A DNA stretch of 64,000 nucleotides from the NCBI RefSeq assembly GCF_910596095.1, contig NC_056550.1, positions 11,344,501 through 11,408,500 of the forward strand. Direction: 5' to 3'. A program made the translations under genes and the position numbers. Shown here in pieces: positions 10,721 through 45,600 of this stretch (position 1 is the first letter of the stretch; each line of letters opens with the position of its first letter). Below the pieces are notes generated by a model, which made no database searches, was not told the origin of the DNA, and saw only the letters and a program-made list of their open reading frames with translations. The DNA comes from Thunnus maccoyii (Eukaryota > Chordata > Actinopteri > Scombriformes > Scombridae).

Positions 10721-11891
10721 TGAGGTGCAGTTAGAAATATTTAAAATCTTCTTCATCCACTGTGGCAGAGAAATGTTGATGTGTTTTGTAGCTTCAAGTT
10801 AGACAACATTTTTCTACACTTTTTGATTCTGTATCTGCTTGTCCCAGCAGTTTTTTCACACTTATACTAAGTGAAATAGTCCATATGTCTAATACACTAT
10901 GCAACACATAGTAGTCTAATAGTCTAATGCAACTCATGTATATGCATCAATGCATCAAAAAGAAAAATTCTGGAGGTTTTGTGCATTTTATGTACATTTC
11001 CTTGTAATTCACCACAACATATTTGCTTTCATTGCATGACTGTAGCTAGGATTTTAGAAACACTTCATCATCATGAGACGCCCTTAACATCTTTTTATAT
11101 ATTTTATTTATTCAGTTTTCTGTTCAGTTATTTTCTTAAAATGTTATTTTCTAACATTAAGCTCTAAATGCTGTTTTAAAGCCCTGTCTGGGGGAGAAAT
11201 ATCTGTAATTTTGATCTTGTTGATCTAAAAATTGTGAAATTTAAACATACCGAGTCTTAAAAGAACAAAGAACTTTGTTCTATTATTGTCAGCCGATGGA
11301 CTTTTCCGAGGCACCTGTCGATTTGCAAGTGTGCAGAGGTTCTGCTCCCCAACATACTGAGTCTTAAAATACTGGAATAAGCTCATTATCATTATCCAAG
11401 ATGTGTAAGTTCTTAAATGTAGAATGTAAACTCCCTCTGAAACCTTCAAATCTCCAAAACAACACAACCTCACTGTCCTGAATAGTAGCTACAGCCCTGT
11501 TTCTTTGGAAATATTGTCTTTTTGAAAATATGATGCAATCTGTAAGTGTGAACAGCGCTGTCTGTACACCAACAGTTCAAATTGAAGGTCCCCAAAGAAT
11601 CTGTGGGACTGACGAGGTTAAGGACTGTTTTATATGATATACTACTTTATTACTACTTTCTACTTTATATGATATAATGTATTTATCTGAGAGGATTATT
11701 GGCTGATTGTGTCCGTAGGTAGATCTAATTTGTATTGGCTATAATTTAAAATTAAAGCCAACACAGACTATAGTCCACATTTCTTAAGGAGATAAAAACA
11801 AAATATAAATCAAATAGATTTAAATACAAGCTGACTGGAAGCAGGCTTCAGTAAACAAAACCACAACACAAATCTTGGAGACAAGGTGCTG

Positions 11892-11933
11892 AGTGTGTGT
11901 TTATGTGTGTGCGTGTGTGTGTGTGTGTGTGTG
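11892..11933. repeat. (TG)n microsatellite
   Basis: TG tract with TTATG and GCG interruptions. Confidence 0.9.
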
Positions 11934-12854
11934 ATTTCTTGGATCTTGTTGGCTCTGCTTCACTGTAAAGCCCAAATAGATCTTCTAAGGAGGAAGTAGC
12001 TCTTTATCAGTCTCCGATCTCTTCTTGGACGACAGAGTAGAAAGGAGGGAGGAGGGGGAGTGCCGTCGGAGATTTGGTGACATAACACAGCAACACGAGA
12101 GCCTTGAGTGTATCCTTGCTTCATGTTCTCAGGGACGCACTCACTTAAGAGAGCACCCAGCCCTGGTTAACTTCCAGGGACAATTTTCTTGGGGCACGTG
12201 GCGGCCAAGTGATGAAGGGGGTGCAGGAGAGGACAGGAATCATGGGCTGGTGAAACAGAGAACAGGGAGATTTCAGGCGAGACATTACTGGGATGGCAGG
12301 AGACGGGAGAATATTCACACATACGTATGAACTAAGATTCAGAAGTCACTGTCATAAAAGCTACTGTCACTGCAATTGCTGCAGCACTAGTGTTTTGCCT
12401 AAAATAATATTTTTCAAAGAATTCCTCATCTTGTATTTAATAAATAATATCAGCATCAGTAGGTTATGCCGGACTATAAAAAATACCACTGACTGTATTT
12501 ATATGCACCTAAAAACTAACGACTGCTTGTCATCAAGTTAGAGACAAAAGATGTTTACATGTGTTGCATTTAATTACTCTAAAATGCCAGAGTGCAGATG
12601 TTTTGGTCAGTAATTCTATATATAATAACTGTCATAACAAAGGTAGACTTTGCAGAACACATATTGAAGTTGTTCTTCCTGTGATTGTTTCACTTGCTAA
12701 TTCCAAACTTTTGCTAGCAACAGACCATCACTTTCTGACATGTTGTTACTTCCCCCCTTCGTTGTCTCTTCCATATCTGAACAAATGTACACTCAAATCT
12801 TTAAAGCAGCTAGCTAGCAAGGGCTTAGATGACTAAGTTACTGGGTAGTGGTAA

Positions 12855-13210
12855 TAGCTGTGTTAAATGAGTAGCTCAACATTTTTGCTGAGAGTTAGAT
12901 TAGATGAGTGAGATAAATATGAAGCTGGAGCCAGCAGCTGGTTAGCTTAGCTTAGCATAAAGACTTGAAACAGGGGGAAACAGCTAGCCTGGCTCTGTCC
13001 AAAGATAACAAAATCCTCCTACCAACACCTGCAGAACTCACTTATTTACATACTATGCCTCCAAAAAGACGGAGGGGGTTTTAGGAGGGATTTATTTGCC
13101 TGACTGATTCTTACCTGGGAGCAGTTGCCAGGCAACCAGCGGAGACTCCAAGAGGTAACTGCTTCCACCCAAAAAATAGTTCGACTCATACCAACTCTCA
13201 TGAAATGGTG
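12855..13210. mobile_element. Teleost dispersed repeat with GCTTAGCATAAAGACT core
   Basis: The stretch GGTTAGCTTAGCTTAGCATA followed by AACAGGGGGAAACAGCTAGC is a very common percomorph repeat. The copy carries a perfect RFX X-box palindrome GTTGCCAGGCAAC at 13124-13136. The ends are approximate. Confidence 0.7.
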
Positions 13211-13623
13211 AACTGTCTTTTTTCACTTTGATTTTTGTTGAAACAAACGTGATATATTGTGTACCTTTATCAAGAAAAAATAAAGTTTTCTGTTTACTTT
13301 CTCAAATTTAGATTAATAGTGAAATGTGAGAATAATTACTACAGTGCATGTTAACGCACTGTGCACACATTCCAACCTTGATGTAACCTTCAAGCCTCAG
13401 TGTAGCATCTAGGGGGGTCCTCGCCTGCATGGTGTCACATTCTCAAACCTCCCTGAAAGAACACCGAAATTCTGCCATTGTGTCATAGCTGCCTGCCCAC
13501 ATGCCCGCTGCACTATTTATACCAGAGGAGCACAACTGCTGCTATAGGTACAGTTACAGTGGGGCACTTCAAACCCCAGCTGCCCTGCCTCAGCTAATAA
13601 TACAATGCAGAATACACATTGCC

Positions 13624-13627
13624 CACA

Positions 13628-13680
<53 letters not shown>
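13624..13680. repeat. (CA)n microsatellite
   Basis: Almost pure CA tract. Confidence 0.95.
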
Positions 13681-13682
<2 letters not shown>

Positions 13683-13818
13683 CTGCTTGCTCTGCTGCTA
13701 CTTTTGGCCTTCACCATCCTCCCTCAAAGTGCTTCCTGTATCTATCACAGTGATGAGCAGCCACAGACAGCCAGCCATGACGTGCCCACCTCCCACACCG
13801 AACCGCCTGCCAACAAGC

Positions 13819-13820
<2 letters not shown>

Positions 13821-13850
<30 letters not shown>
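13821..13850. repeat. (CA)n microsatellite
   Basis: Pure CA tract, 140 bases after the previous one. Confidence 0.95.
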
Positions 13851-13855
<5 letters not shown>

Positions 13856-15218
13856 TTACGTCACGACTGAACCTGTCTCCATCCCAGCTCCAAATCATTA
13901 CGCACATAATCGTTTTATGGGGAAGTACAATGTGGAATATAACTGCAGTGTGTTTGTGAATGCATTTAAAAAAGTCCAAGAGTACAAAAAAAGAGAAAAC
14001 AATTCACAAAGAAGAAGTGTCTGGAGTTTTTATTTGACTTTTTACACTTTAATGAGCCTCCCAAGACACAATTTTGAAAACATATTTTATATCTTGAAAT
14101 GGTAATGCAATGTGTGTATAGTCAGACACAATTTTTTTGTATTTGTATTTGTTGTCTGTTAGTATTTTCTGTCTGTTTAAAACATTTTTCATCTGTAGGT
14201 ACATGTGTCTGTCAGGTGCATTTTAAAGTCAATATATGATATGTTTATGTTGACATTAATACTGTTAAGGAGACCATGAAATGTTTCTAAAATGTAAAGG
14301 AGCATTTCATTTCTTTGTAAATGGGCACACCGTAGTCCACTGAAAATAAATGTACGTTTATATTCCATATTTTATAGTGTAGTGAATATATATATATGTT
14401 TATATATACGGATCATACTGTATATAAGAACTAAAAGTTATAGTTTTTCCAAGTTTTTGAGAAGACAAAACAATTCAGTCACAATGTTTATTCAGAAAAC
14501 ATATTTGCATTTTACATCTGATTTGTGAACTAAATGCTGTAATAATCATTTCATTTTGGGGCTGATTGTAAACAGAACAGTGAGGGGTCAACAGTCAAGG
14601 ACGTCCTGTTGTAAGAATACACTATCCTCTCTCTTGTCCATCTTATCCCTGGACACTAATATGTGCTTAAGACAACAACCACAACAGAAAACCTGACATG
14701 TCAACCCTCTTATTAACAACAGACAGCACCTTCAAAACATAAACCTCTGACTCTTGCCAGCTGGTGTGACACAAGCAGTTAATCAAAGTCACAATAAGGT
14801 TTGCTGAGTGAATCATTCACTGATGGAGGGATAATGTCAGTCTAATAAAACACTTGGAAAATCTATGATACAGTTATGGAAATTTTACTTCTTTGTCCTT
14901 TAAGCAGATTAATCATGTTATTATGTGACAGATTTGACAAGTATCAGATCATTGACTAGAATTGCCTTTACAATTGCTTTTATTTCAGGAAATTGTTCAT
15001 TTTGCAATCAAATCCTGTAAATCTATTAAAAGTTTAAACATTTATTTCCTGCAAAATTAGAAAACTGTATTTAAAACATTGAGGAAGTGTCCTTTTGAAT
15101 TAAAATCTCACCTCAAACACTTCCACCTCAAATCAAAATGACTTTACAAGCATAACACACACCTAATCATTCTTTCCAAGTAATGATTCCAAACGAGTGT
15201 TTCAAGAATCGCCTTCTC

Positions 15219-15219
<1 letters not shown>

Positions 15220-15278
<59 letters not shown>
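15220..15278. repeat. (TG)n microsatellite
   Basis: Pure TG tract of about 29 units. Confidence 0.95.
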
Positions 15279-15279
<1 letters not shown>

Positions 15280-17560
15280 CTCTGCTCGGGCGGTGCAGCA
15301 TTATCACTGCTGTGTTTTATTAGCATTAGAGCACAGTGCTTAGAATGAGCCGCAGTAACCTGATCCCAAAGGGAGATTGAGCTAAATGTCAGTGAGCCAC
15401 CTTGAGCTTTGCACCACTACGGCCGGCCCACAACGGCACCGCAGGTCAGAGGGGAGACACACACGGCGGAGCAGCTTAAACACAAACTGTAGCCTGGAGG
15501 GAGAGAGGAAGACAGATAGAGAGAAGTAAAAACAGAGAGAGAGATATAGTGAGACTGCAGAGAGATGAAATGAGGAATGACGGATGTCACTTGTTTTACT
15601 TTATGGTTCTGACAAATTTTACCAGTTGGTTCAGAGAAAAGCAATATGTGCAAGAAGATGGATATCAATATACACATATCAGCTGTGATTTTCTCTTCAT
15701 TTATTGAAGAAAAAGTATTATACATTGGTTGTTTAAAAAGTATTACATATTTGCAATACATCTGCTAAAATATGAAGCATTAAAGGCCCAATTGGTCATT
15801 GCTTGACCATATAAATCAATTCTCTACTTTGAGAATGCACCGAGAGGTGCGGACCAGTGTGAGCTTCAATGTAAGTCTATCAAAATGAAAAGACATTGCA
15901 CTGCTCTGTCTGTTTCCCGTATATGAAATCAATTGATTCATCATGTGACTGATAAATCGCTTTAAGTAACATGTATACAAAACATTAGAATCAAGCACTT
16001 CTTCAGAAAGATCGTGTATCACATCAGATATCACATATCAGATGGATATTCAACTTTTTCACTCACTGGTGGCTTGAGATGTTGTGAAAAGATGACTGTA
16101 AGATTACATGTTCTGGATTCATGGTCATCAATATTTCTCTTTTGATTATTGTATCGATTAAGAGTAGTGATATTTTGTATAGTCATTTGGAATTATGATG
16201 TTTTGTGTGTGTTTTATACTAAAGTGTCGGTCACATTATGAATCATTTAAATGTGTATAATTATTATAAGTTCAGCACATTACACTTATAACTAAAACTT
16301 ACAGATAAAAACTTTCATTTTGTGTTTTGCTTTGCCAATTTTAATTGAAGATATAAGAAGTTACTGATGTAAACAAACCTTTAGCATCACAAAAACATTC
16401 ATAACTTAGATTTATGTGTTGCTTTAAAGACTTGCCAGTCAGTTTGGTGATAAAACACCTTTGCACCTTTTCTTTATACCTTTAACAAAAACACAAACAT
16501 GCATTATAATAACTTCTGGTCCTGTCATATGATGTAAAACAATGGGACAAAACGTGACGTGACAGGAGAGTACAGGATGTTAGAGTACATGCTAGAATAT
16601 CACATCAGATTTAGTGGTGTAAGGCCTTGACACGACTTACTGAAGTACAATATCACATCACACGTCAAGTCGTATAAAAAAACCATAAAACTAAATGGTG
16701 TTGCACGTCATGTCATCCAACAATATCAGCATCACGGTCACAGTCTGCGTGTTTACACAAGAACAGCTGTTTAAAGTTTCTAAACCGATAATTAGCAGCT
16801 ACTAATAGTTGCTTCTTTTTTCATACATTATCAACAGCCTGCCTCTCCCAAACTATGGAGCTAACATGCTTTCCGCAGCAATAAATGGGGCTTAAGTGAA
16901 CTGAACTCACATGCTGTTCATAGATCCTAAAAGCCTCCCTCTCCCTCTCCCTCCCTATGGTTCTCTCCTTCACCCAAGCTCCTCTCTCCTCTTCTCTTTC
17001 CTCCTGCTTCGTGTCTGCACGCGTGTGATTATGACGACATAACTCTAACCATATCACCATCAGGGCACTGGAGAGGAGAAAGAGTAGAGTTGGAGAGTTC
17101 CTTCTGTCCCATCACTACTTCATCTTAACATCACTGCTTTTGTTTTTCCTCTGATAGCACACATGGACATTTATGGCATTAAAAGAGTTACAAACTGCAC
17201 CAGAAAAACCAGAAGTGAAGGGTTTTATTCCCAAAAGACATCTTCTTTTGCTCTTAACACCCCAACACATGGACACCTTTCAAAACCTTGCATGTTTTTT
17301 TGTTTTATGTCCCCAAACATGTGCACACACATGCACAAAATAATACTCTGTCATGTGTCCATCAATGTCCCCTACCTCTCATTCAGAAAGTGTCACTGTT
17401 ACGTTGCCCCAGCTCACTGTCCTGACCATGCATGTTCTCTTATGCACATCTTATTTCCAGCTTGCCAGGCAGTGGACCTCCTCTGCAGTTGTTGCCCTCT
17501 CCCACCTCCCCTCAGCCTATTCTTTACCACAGGGCCATCCCTGCCCACCTATTTGTGAGG
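15279..17560. other. Gene-free stretch upstream of the atp2a1 promoter
   Basis: No gene seen. The part at 15290-15480 is GC-richer and lacks simple repeats, as conserved non-coding DNA often does, but I cannot test conservation. The remainder is AT-rich. Weak open frames at 17163-17558 have no splice or domain support. Confidence 0.4.
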
Positions 17561-17660
17561 CTCTCGGCCAATGAGGAGCGAGTGCATGGTGAGCAAGCAC
17601 CAATGAGGCCGCTTTTTCATCTGTATAAAACTTTTCAGGAAAGTTTGCCGGGTTGCACTT
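17561..17660 (+). promoter_or_regulatory. atp2a1: atp2a1 core promoter (two CCAAT boxes, TATA box)
   Basis: CCAAT occurs at 17568-17572 and 17600-17604, both in a CCAATGAGG context, and TATAAAA at 17624-17630. An E-box CATCTG sits just before the TATA box. The start of transcription is expected near 17655, giving a 5' UTR of roughly 270 bases with a (GA)n tract at 17699-17722. A focused TATA promoter suits a strongly expressed muscle gene. Confidence 0.75.
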
Positions 17661-17901
17661 TCTGTCAGTCCAGGGCTCCGAGAGGAGAGCAACAGCCCAG
17701 AGAGAGAGAGAGAGAGAGAGAGGGGCTAGAGAGAGAGCAAGTGTGAACGCAGGGGGTTGCCAGTTCTTAATCCCGGTCCACACTTCAAGAAAGTGGTGGG
17801 TGATAATTCAGCTTTCAGTTGTCCAATTGTTTTAACTTTCAGTGTGAGGCCAGCTCAGACTAATGTGTTTCTGTGTTTTTGCTTTATCCCCTTTGTCCTG
17901 A

Positions 17902-38897
<20,996 letters not shown>

Positions 38898-39210
38898 AGG
38901 CGAAGTGCAACAGAGAGTGGCCGAGGCAGAGAGAGCGCTCAGACACAGAGGATGGAGAGAAAAGGCTGAGCGCTCCAACTGAGAGTGTGCCAACAGTCAC
39001 TTGATATGATTAAAGCATCAAGTGGCATAAATACAAAAGCAAACGCATACGCCATCTGAAAACACACCAAAAAAAAAGCTGCAAAATATTTTTTTTCTGT
39101 GTATGTACTGAAATTAATATACAGTATAGGTAAGAGTTATTAAAGCTATTCTATGTTGATTCTATTCTTAAAGAATAAAGATATGTAATAAAGAAATTGT
39201 CAAACTTGGA
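38898..39210 (+). other. atp2a1: 3' UTR of atp2a1
   Basis: It follows the TAG at 38895-38897. Two AATAAA signals (39174-39179 and 39187-39192) lie close together and give a UTR of about 300 bases. The first part is GA-rich. Confidence 0.8.
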
Positions 39211-40739
39211 TGTCAGTGTTCAGTTTTTGTGTGTATAATTTGCTGTTAATGTTAAGCACCTCTCATGACCTTAATGCGGTCATGCAGCAGAGCATAACAG
39301 GATTATCATGTAGTGAATAACAGTCAGTAAATACCTGGTTTTTAACTGAGACCAAAGTCAATATAGGTTCAATAGTGTTTATAATAAAACCTCTACAGCT
39401 GTTATATTAACATTCAATCCATTATGAGTATTAATTTATGATCAGTTTTCTGCTTTTTTAAATTGGTTTCTGACTATTGTTGTTAATGAGAAGGCTACAG
39501 CCATGGTAAAAATTCAGTAGCTATAACAGGTTATGTATAAATCTCAACAACATTAGACTAAATTTTATTGCTCTAAAGTTGTTATATTGAAACTTTGTTA
39601 CAGTAATCAGGGGTTTTCAACCTTTTATAGTAATGCTTTTATATATCTTGTGTCATATTTCAAGTTGTAAAGTTCAACTTGTTGCATCTGCACTTTTTAA
39701 AAACGGTTCAAAAGCATCCAAGTAAATTCAAATAGGTTAAATGGAAAGTATTACAATATTTATCCTATTTTATTATTTAATTATATTATGCTGTCTATTA
39801 AATACATTATTACACAAATAAGTCAGAGGTTTCTGGTGACCCTTCTGCATATTAAGAGTCCAGGATTAATAAACTATCATATCTGTATTTGATTATAAAC
39901 TCAAAAGTTGAAGGAACCTACCAGTGTGTAATTTTTCAGTGTGTATTAAGACAAAACAAATTGGCGAGATGTTATTCACACATTCACATTTCTTGATTTT
40001 TACTTAGCTTCCTTTTCCACAATCATATATTTTCTGGAAATCTAAAAGCTAGTATGGTTGGAATAAGAACGGAAAGAGTTAATACTAGGCTAAAACAAAA
40101 AGACAACAAATTAATATATTTAATAAAATCACATCTGAATTGCAGTTAATTTAGGAGAGTCTCTCTGTTTTGTATCACTTCGTTATTCATTATTGCACTG
40201 TGATCCGTTGCTTCCAGAGGTCCTCATAACTCTTCACAAAGAAGATGCATAAAAGTCTGCATGGAAAAATCATCATGTAGTTTGCATATTAATTACTAAG
40301 AGTGCAAAAAAGTGTTGGACTGTTGAGTGTTTTTGCTGGAGTTGTGTCAGTATTATAAACAGAATACATTTACATGTGTATTACTACAGGAATAGATGCG
40401 TTACTGAATGTATGAAAAACGGAGTGTGAGACAATTTTAAGTGTCACCAAAGTATTCACGGTTCATCAAAAATCACTTTGGTCACTAAGCAACCGTTTCA
40501 GTCATTAACACCAAACCATCATCTCTGAAACAAACAAATAATGTCTCCATTTAGGAGTATGTACACCTTCTTCAGTGTCACTATGCAAGTGTTAGCAGCA
40601 CCAGCTGTGATGATTCCAGTGGTCACTCTACCACAGCATCAATATTTCATGCGGCTGTGGTCGCTTGAGCTTTCTCGGTCACTCTTGGGAGGTTTCATCT
40701 TGGTCTGTGCTCTTTGGTTCCAATGTGACTCTCTGAAAC
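39211..40739. other. Convergent gap between atp2a1 and rabep2
   Basis: AT-rich sequence with no gene. It must hold the rabep2 3' UTR on the minus strand, but I find no clearly placed poly(A) signal; minus-strand ATTAAA/AATAAA candidates lie near 40119 and 39770. Confidence 0.5.
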
Positions 40740-42565
40740 TCATGAGGCGTCTGCAGGCGGGGCACCGGCTTCACTGACTCCCTCCTCCAGGATTTCTCTG
40801 ACTTGTTCAAGACTCTCAGCCTGGCGAACTAACTCCAGCTTCACCTGAAGGGGGGAGAGAGGAGGTGAGTCAAATACTGTACGTCTATTGATATAATCCT
40901 TGTGGATGAGTTTTAATCATTTGGGATTATTTTGGGATTCGTGTTTCTGCAAGTCATAATAATTTTACTCATTTTCTCAAGCTAACTTCTACCATCCAGA
41001 CCACTTCTTACCTGCAGCGACTGGGAGAGCTGCACAAAGTCCCTTTGAACAGTCTGGCTGGTGTCGACCTGGGAGCGCAGGCTGATCACTTGGCTGCGCA
41101 GCTCCAGACACTGCTGCTGCAGGCCCGCCTGACAGCCAGAGAGAAGAGTAAGAATAAAGCCCCTGTGTGTCAGTAACCTGACGCACCAGATGGTTTGTTA
41201 CTCAGAACCATCTGAGAAGTCGTCCCTGGAAACTGTTTGGAAAAGGGCAGGCATTTCCAAAAAATACTTGGCAGGTGATTGGATGAACCACCTGTCTATC
41301 ATCATCTTACCTTGCAAGGCAGTTGGTTCGTGACATCACGAAATCGTGCGAGAATCCTTATAGGATGCCAATTGGACCGAACCACCGGTGGTTCGGACAC
41401 AAGCACATAACTTGAAGCCTGACAAGATGGATTATCATGTGATCTTGTGAATCCAGCTGCCTTGCTAGGTAAGTGTGTTATACCCCTAATGGTTATATCA
41501 AAAACATATATAGTGTAGCACACATGCTACTGTTTAAAGTATTCACAGTGTAAAGATAAATAAAATTCTACACATCAAGTCTCATTTCAGTCAATCAATT
41601 ATCAATATATAGCCCACCGCCAATACTCACAAGTATTCACTTTTCTCATTATATAATGATAATAATAATAATAATAATAACAATAATATGACACATAATG
41701 TTATAAATCAAGCTCACAGTCAGAGACTTAAAACAATATTTTCTCACTGCAGTAACTGCGAGAGATTGGGGAAAAGTCAGATGTAAGGTGTGTACGTACA
41801 ATTAATTACTTTTTACATTAATTTCCTGAAACTAAGATGAATAATCATGATAAATAATTGTTACAAATGATCAGAATTAATATTTCTGCTCAGCAATGCC
41901 ACCAGAGTGACAGCCCACCACACACAGGATATTCCACCAGTGCAAATAGCAACAAAAAACAGGTTGGATTTACTTTATCATTACTGAGGGTCTTGTTGTT
42001 GCTCTGCACATGAGAGAGCGCCACCCGCAGGGCTTCGAGTTCAGTGCGGCAGGCCAGCAGCTCAGCCTGCAACTGGTCCTTCTGGGCCTGGATCCTCTCC
42101 GTCTCTGTCTTCAGACTGGAAAGCTGCACTGCAGACACAATCACAAACAAAGGTCCATCACCTTAACTTCATTCTATATAATGTCTATTTATTATCTGAA
42201 TTTGTATCAACATATAATATCTGGAGAGATTTCATGGATTCACAAGTCTAGTAGACATTTTTTTTAAGGGTGAACTAATTTAAACCACCTTCCTTATTCC
42301 AATGCTGATTGGATGGTATGTAAATGCATGATTGCCTTGCTAGGTGCAATGCTATTTACCTAGAGGGGAATCACCTGTGTTTTCGCTATTTCAGAGGCAT
42401 CTGTACTGCATAGTTGTGACAATGATGAAGGCTGGATGGCCAAATAAATTTTGTCTTCTAGTCTTCTTTAAATTATTATGATTTCTCTGTCATTATTAAT
42501 AAGGAAAATAACAATTTATTTCAAGTTGGGTTTAATTTTCCTAGTTTTGGCCATCAATTCTATCA

Positions 42566-42614
<49 letters not shown>

Positions 42615-45600
42615 GATTATACTCACAAAAGGGGATAAAATGTTAACGGTGAAATAAATCTGAATATAAATGTAACCCTACGCCAGTCACTAGATTTACT
42701 AATTGGCTTACCAGACTAATAAGAATGATTTGTTCACTCACCTTCTAAAACTTCTGATGATCGTGGTTGCAAGTGAGAGCAGGCAGGGAGAGAGAGAGTG
42801 CAAAATTAAAAATGTGTCACAGTCAAGACAGTGTACAAAAAAAGCCTTAATAATAATAAAAAAATATAAAGCACAGACCATTCTCCTCTGCCCGGGTGTC
42901 CAGCTGCTCCCTCAAGTTGACTATCTCGATGCGAAGACGCTCCTCACAGTGCGCCCCCTGCAGGTTAGAGCTCAACAGTGAACACACACTGATACCTCCT
43001 ATAAAGCTGTCATCAGCTTTTCATTTACCAATTAAAAAGGTTGAAACACAAATCAAAGCACAAACACTATCTGACCAGCTGCACTGCAGGACTTATTAAA
43101 TTAAAGAAACCAAATAACATCTTAAAACTAGCACGTTACTAAGAGGAACTCTCCTCTCAGACAGACAGGCGTCAAACTGGTTTCTGTTCCCTTTTCATTT
43201 ACAATGCTATGTAAAACTATTCTTCTAAAAATACTGGATGTGACTCATTTATGTGAAAATATCTGACTAATTATGATACAATGTTTATATGACTTGTTAC
43301 TAAATGGATTCTAAGTGGCTTTTCATCACCAGCACTTACAGGGCAGATAAACTATTAACAAAAACCTGAAACAGTAATCATACCTGCAGTGTTGCTGGGA
43401 ATGATGAGCTTGACTCTGGTCCCTCATCCTCAACCTCCTCTCCTTTCAGTCTGGACAGCTCACTGCACATCTTCCTCTGGGAGAGGGACAGCTCTGCCTG
43501 GACTCACACAAAAGCCATCACACATGCAGGTTTGAACACCTACTGAATAAATATCTTTTTGGCTGACACACAAATACCTAGTGTGCATAGTATTTACAGA
43601 CTCGCCTCAGGAATCAATTCACTACTGTTGACTTGTTCAGTGTGTGATGGATGAGTGAGTCATCATGCACACGAGTTACAAATTTGCGGCAAGAAAACAA
43701 TTAAAGAGATGTCACTTCATTTATATTCTTGGCAAGTTTACATGTTAAACAGGCTAGTTTAAATTAAACTTGACACAGTAACGTTTGACATTATTATCAC
43801 TCACCAGCCGACCCTGGACTGCGTTCTGTGATAGGCTAAAAGATTTCTGTAAATCCTGGAGGAGGGCCTCTGAAGTCTGAACCTGAGACTGGAGCACGGA
43901 CACCTGAACACACACAAATTAACATGCGTATAAGTCTGCACATCAGGTTCACTGTGCGTGTGTGTGTCACTGACTCACACTCTACACACTCACAGGTGTA
44001 AACTCATATTCAGAGGAGCGTCGCCCACCTGTTTGTGTGTGTGGTTGGTCTGTGTATCCAGTTCTTTCTCCAGCTCCTCCTTCTCAGCCTGCAGTCGACT
44101 CACCTCCCCACGCAGCTCTGACACCTGCCCGACACAGCACACATGACATTTTCTATTGTCAAATGTAAACAATACATTAATCCTCCCAGAAAAAAAAGAT
44201 CAATGTTGCTTTTTCAAAGACAAATCTATCTTAAAATCAAATTCCTGCAACCAGACTTTTGAAGCAGATATTACAGCGTCAAATCCGAACCTGAGCATTA
44301 AGTGTATCCCAGTCACTGTGCGTGACCAGCCGATGTCCAGCGGGCGGCAGGTAGATAGCTTCAGGCACCAAAGTTCCTGTGGAGACCAGTGAGTCGGTAT
44401 CTTCCTGAGCGTGGGGTTTTCTGGGTAGAGAGGGCGTGTCTAAGGAGAAGGAGGACAAGGAGGCCGAGTCGCAGTGCCGCAGTGAAAAATACCCCTCTGT
44501 CGTAAGCGCGGCCCCTTCTCCTTCTGCCGCCGCCTCGAGCTCTGCTGGTTGGCTGTGCGTCCTGTCCGTCGGAGCCGTGGCCTCGGCGTGTGTCAGGCTG
44601 TTTGCGATCGATGGCGGTGATTCATTACTGGCGGCTTCTGCTTCCATCCTGCCTTTCCTTCCGCCGATCTAACAGGTGGAGAGAAACAAAAAGGTGGGCA
44701 TGAGTCCAAAACATTTGTAAACAATTTTGGGAAAAAGACACACACACTGTTGCACACTGACCAGGCTCTGTCCGCTGGCTCTCCTCCACTCCACTGGCTG
44801 AGACTGCAGAACAGCGATCCTGGCCTCATACTGCGCTGCTGTCTCTGAAAACACAACAGGATAATGAAATAATGATGAAACCATTTTATCGTTGCATTTG
44901 TGCAGCTTAAAAAGGAGCATAACTTGGTAAAACACTTAGTAATACCTTGATTGTCTGCTGTCTGAAAGACTGAAAGTTTGCCTTAATTTGAAACTACATA
45001 ATAAGGAACTGAAAACAAGGCGTATGGCTGTTTAGTTCTCATTAAACATTAGTACAACTTTTTTTTAAATCCCCAACACTGCAATAAATGAGAGGTTTCC
45101 AAGTCATAGTTAGAAAACTTCTGCATTCATTTACTGTAAGTTTAGGTTCAATCATACTTTCTTTTCCACTCTTCCAAAAATCAATAACATGCTGTAAGCG
45201 CTAAGAGTTGAGATGCAGATTCTAGTTCTTGGTTAGCTCTTTCAAAGGCCAGGCATCTCTGTACATACCTGACATGATTAAAAAGATAAAAGCCAAGGTC
45301 TGTCCAGTGTTCTGAGGAGAGGCTCTTAAGTTGTTGAATGAAAACAAAACTGTCAAAGTTTGCATTTTCCTTGGGGACATTTACTGAACAATGCTCCAAA
45401 CACAACTTATGTTTGTCTTTGTAATGCTGTCTTATTATGTGACATTATCATACCATGTGCACACAAGGACTGTCACAAACACACCGTAAACACACACTTT
45501 GAGCCAAACACACACACACTGACCTCTGAGAGCCTCCTGCAGAGACTGAATCTCTTGATCACATTGTTTTTGCAGCTCTGCCAGTTCCTCCTGTTTGCTC

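Noticed and set aside
10445-10723. A 92-codon frame in the GC-rich island
   Set aside because: No recognisable protein and no splice partners; the GC content explains the lack of stops.
13821-13850. CRISPR-like regular repeats
   Set aside because: These are dinucleotide microsatellites in a vertebrate genome, with no repeat-spacer pattern.
44436-44672. Plus-strand frame rich in Ser and Ala
   Set aside because: It is the antisense shadow of rabep2 exon 4.
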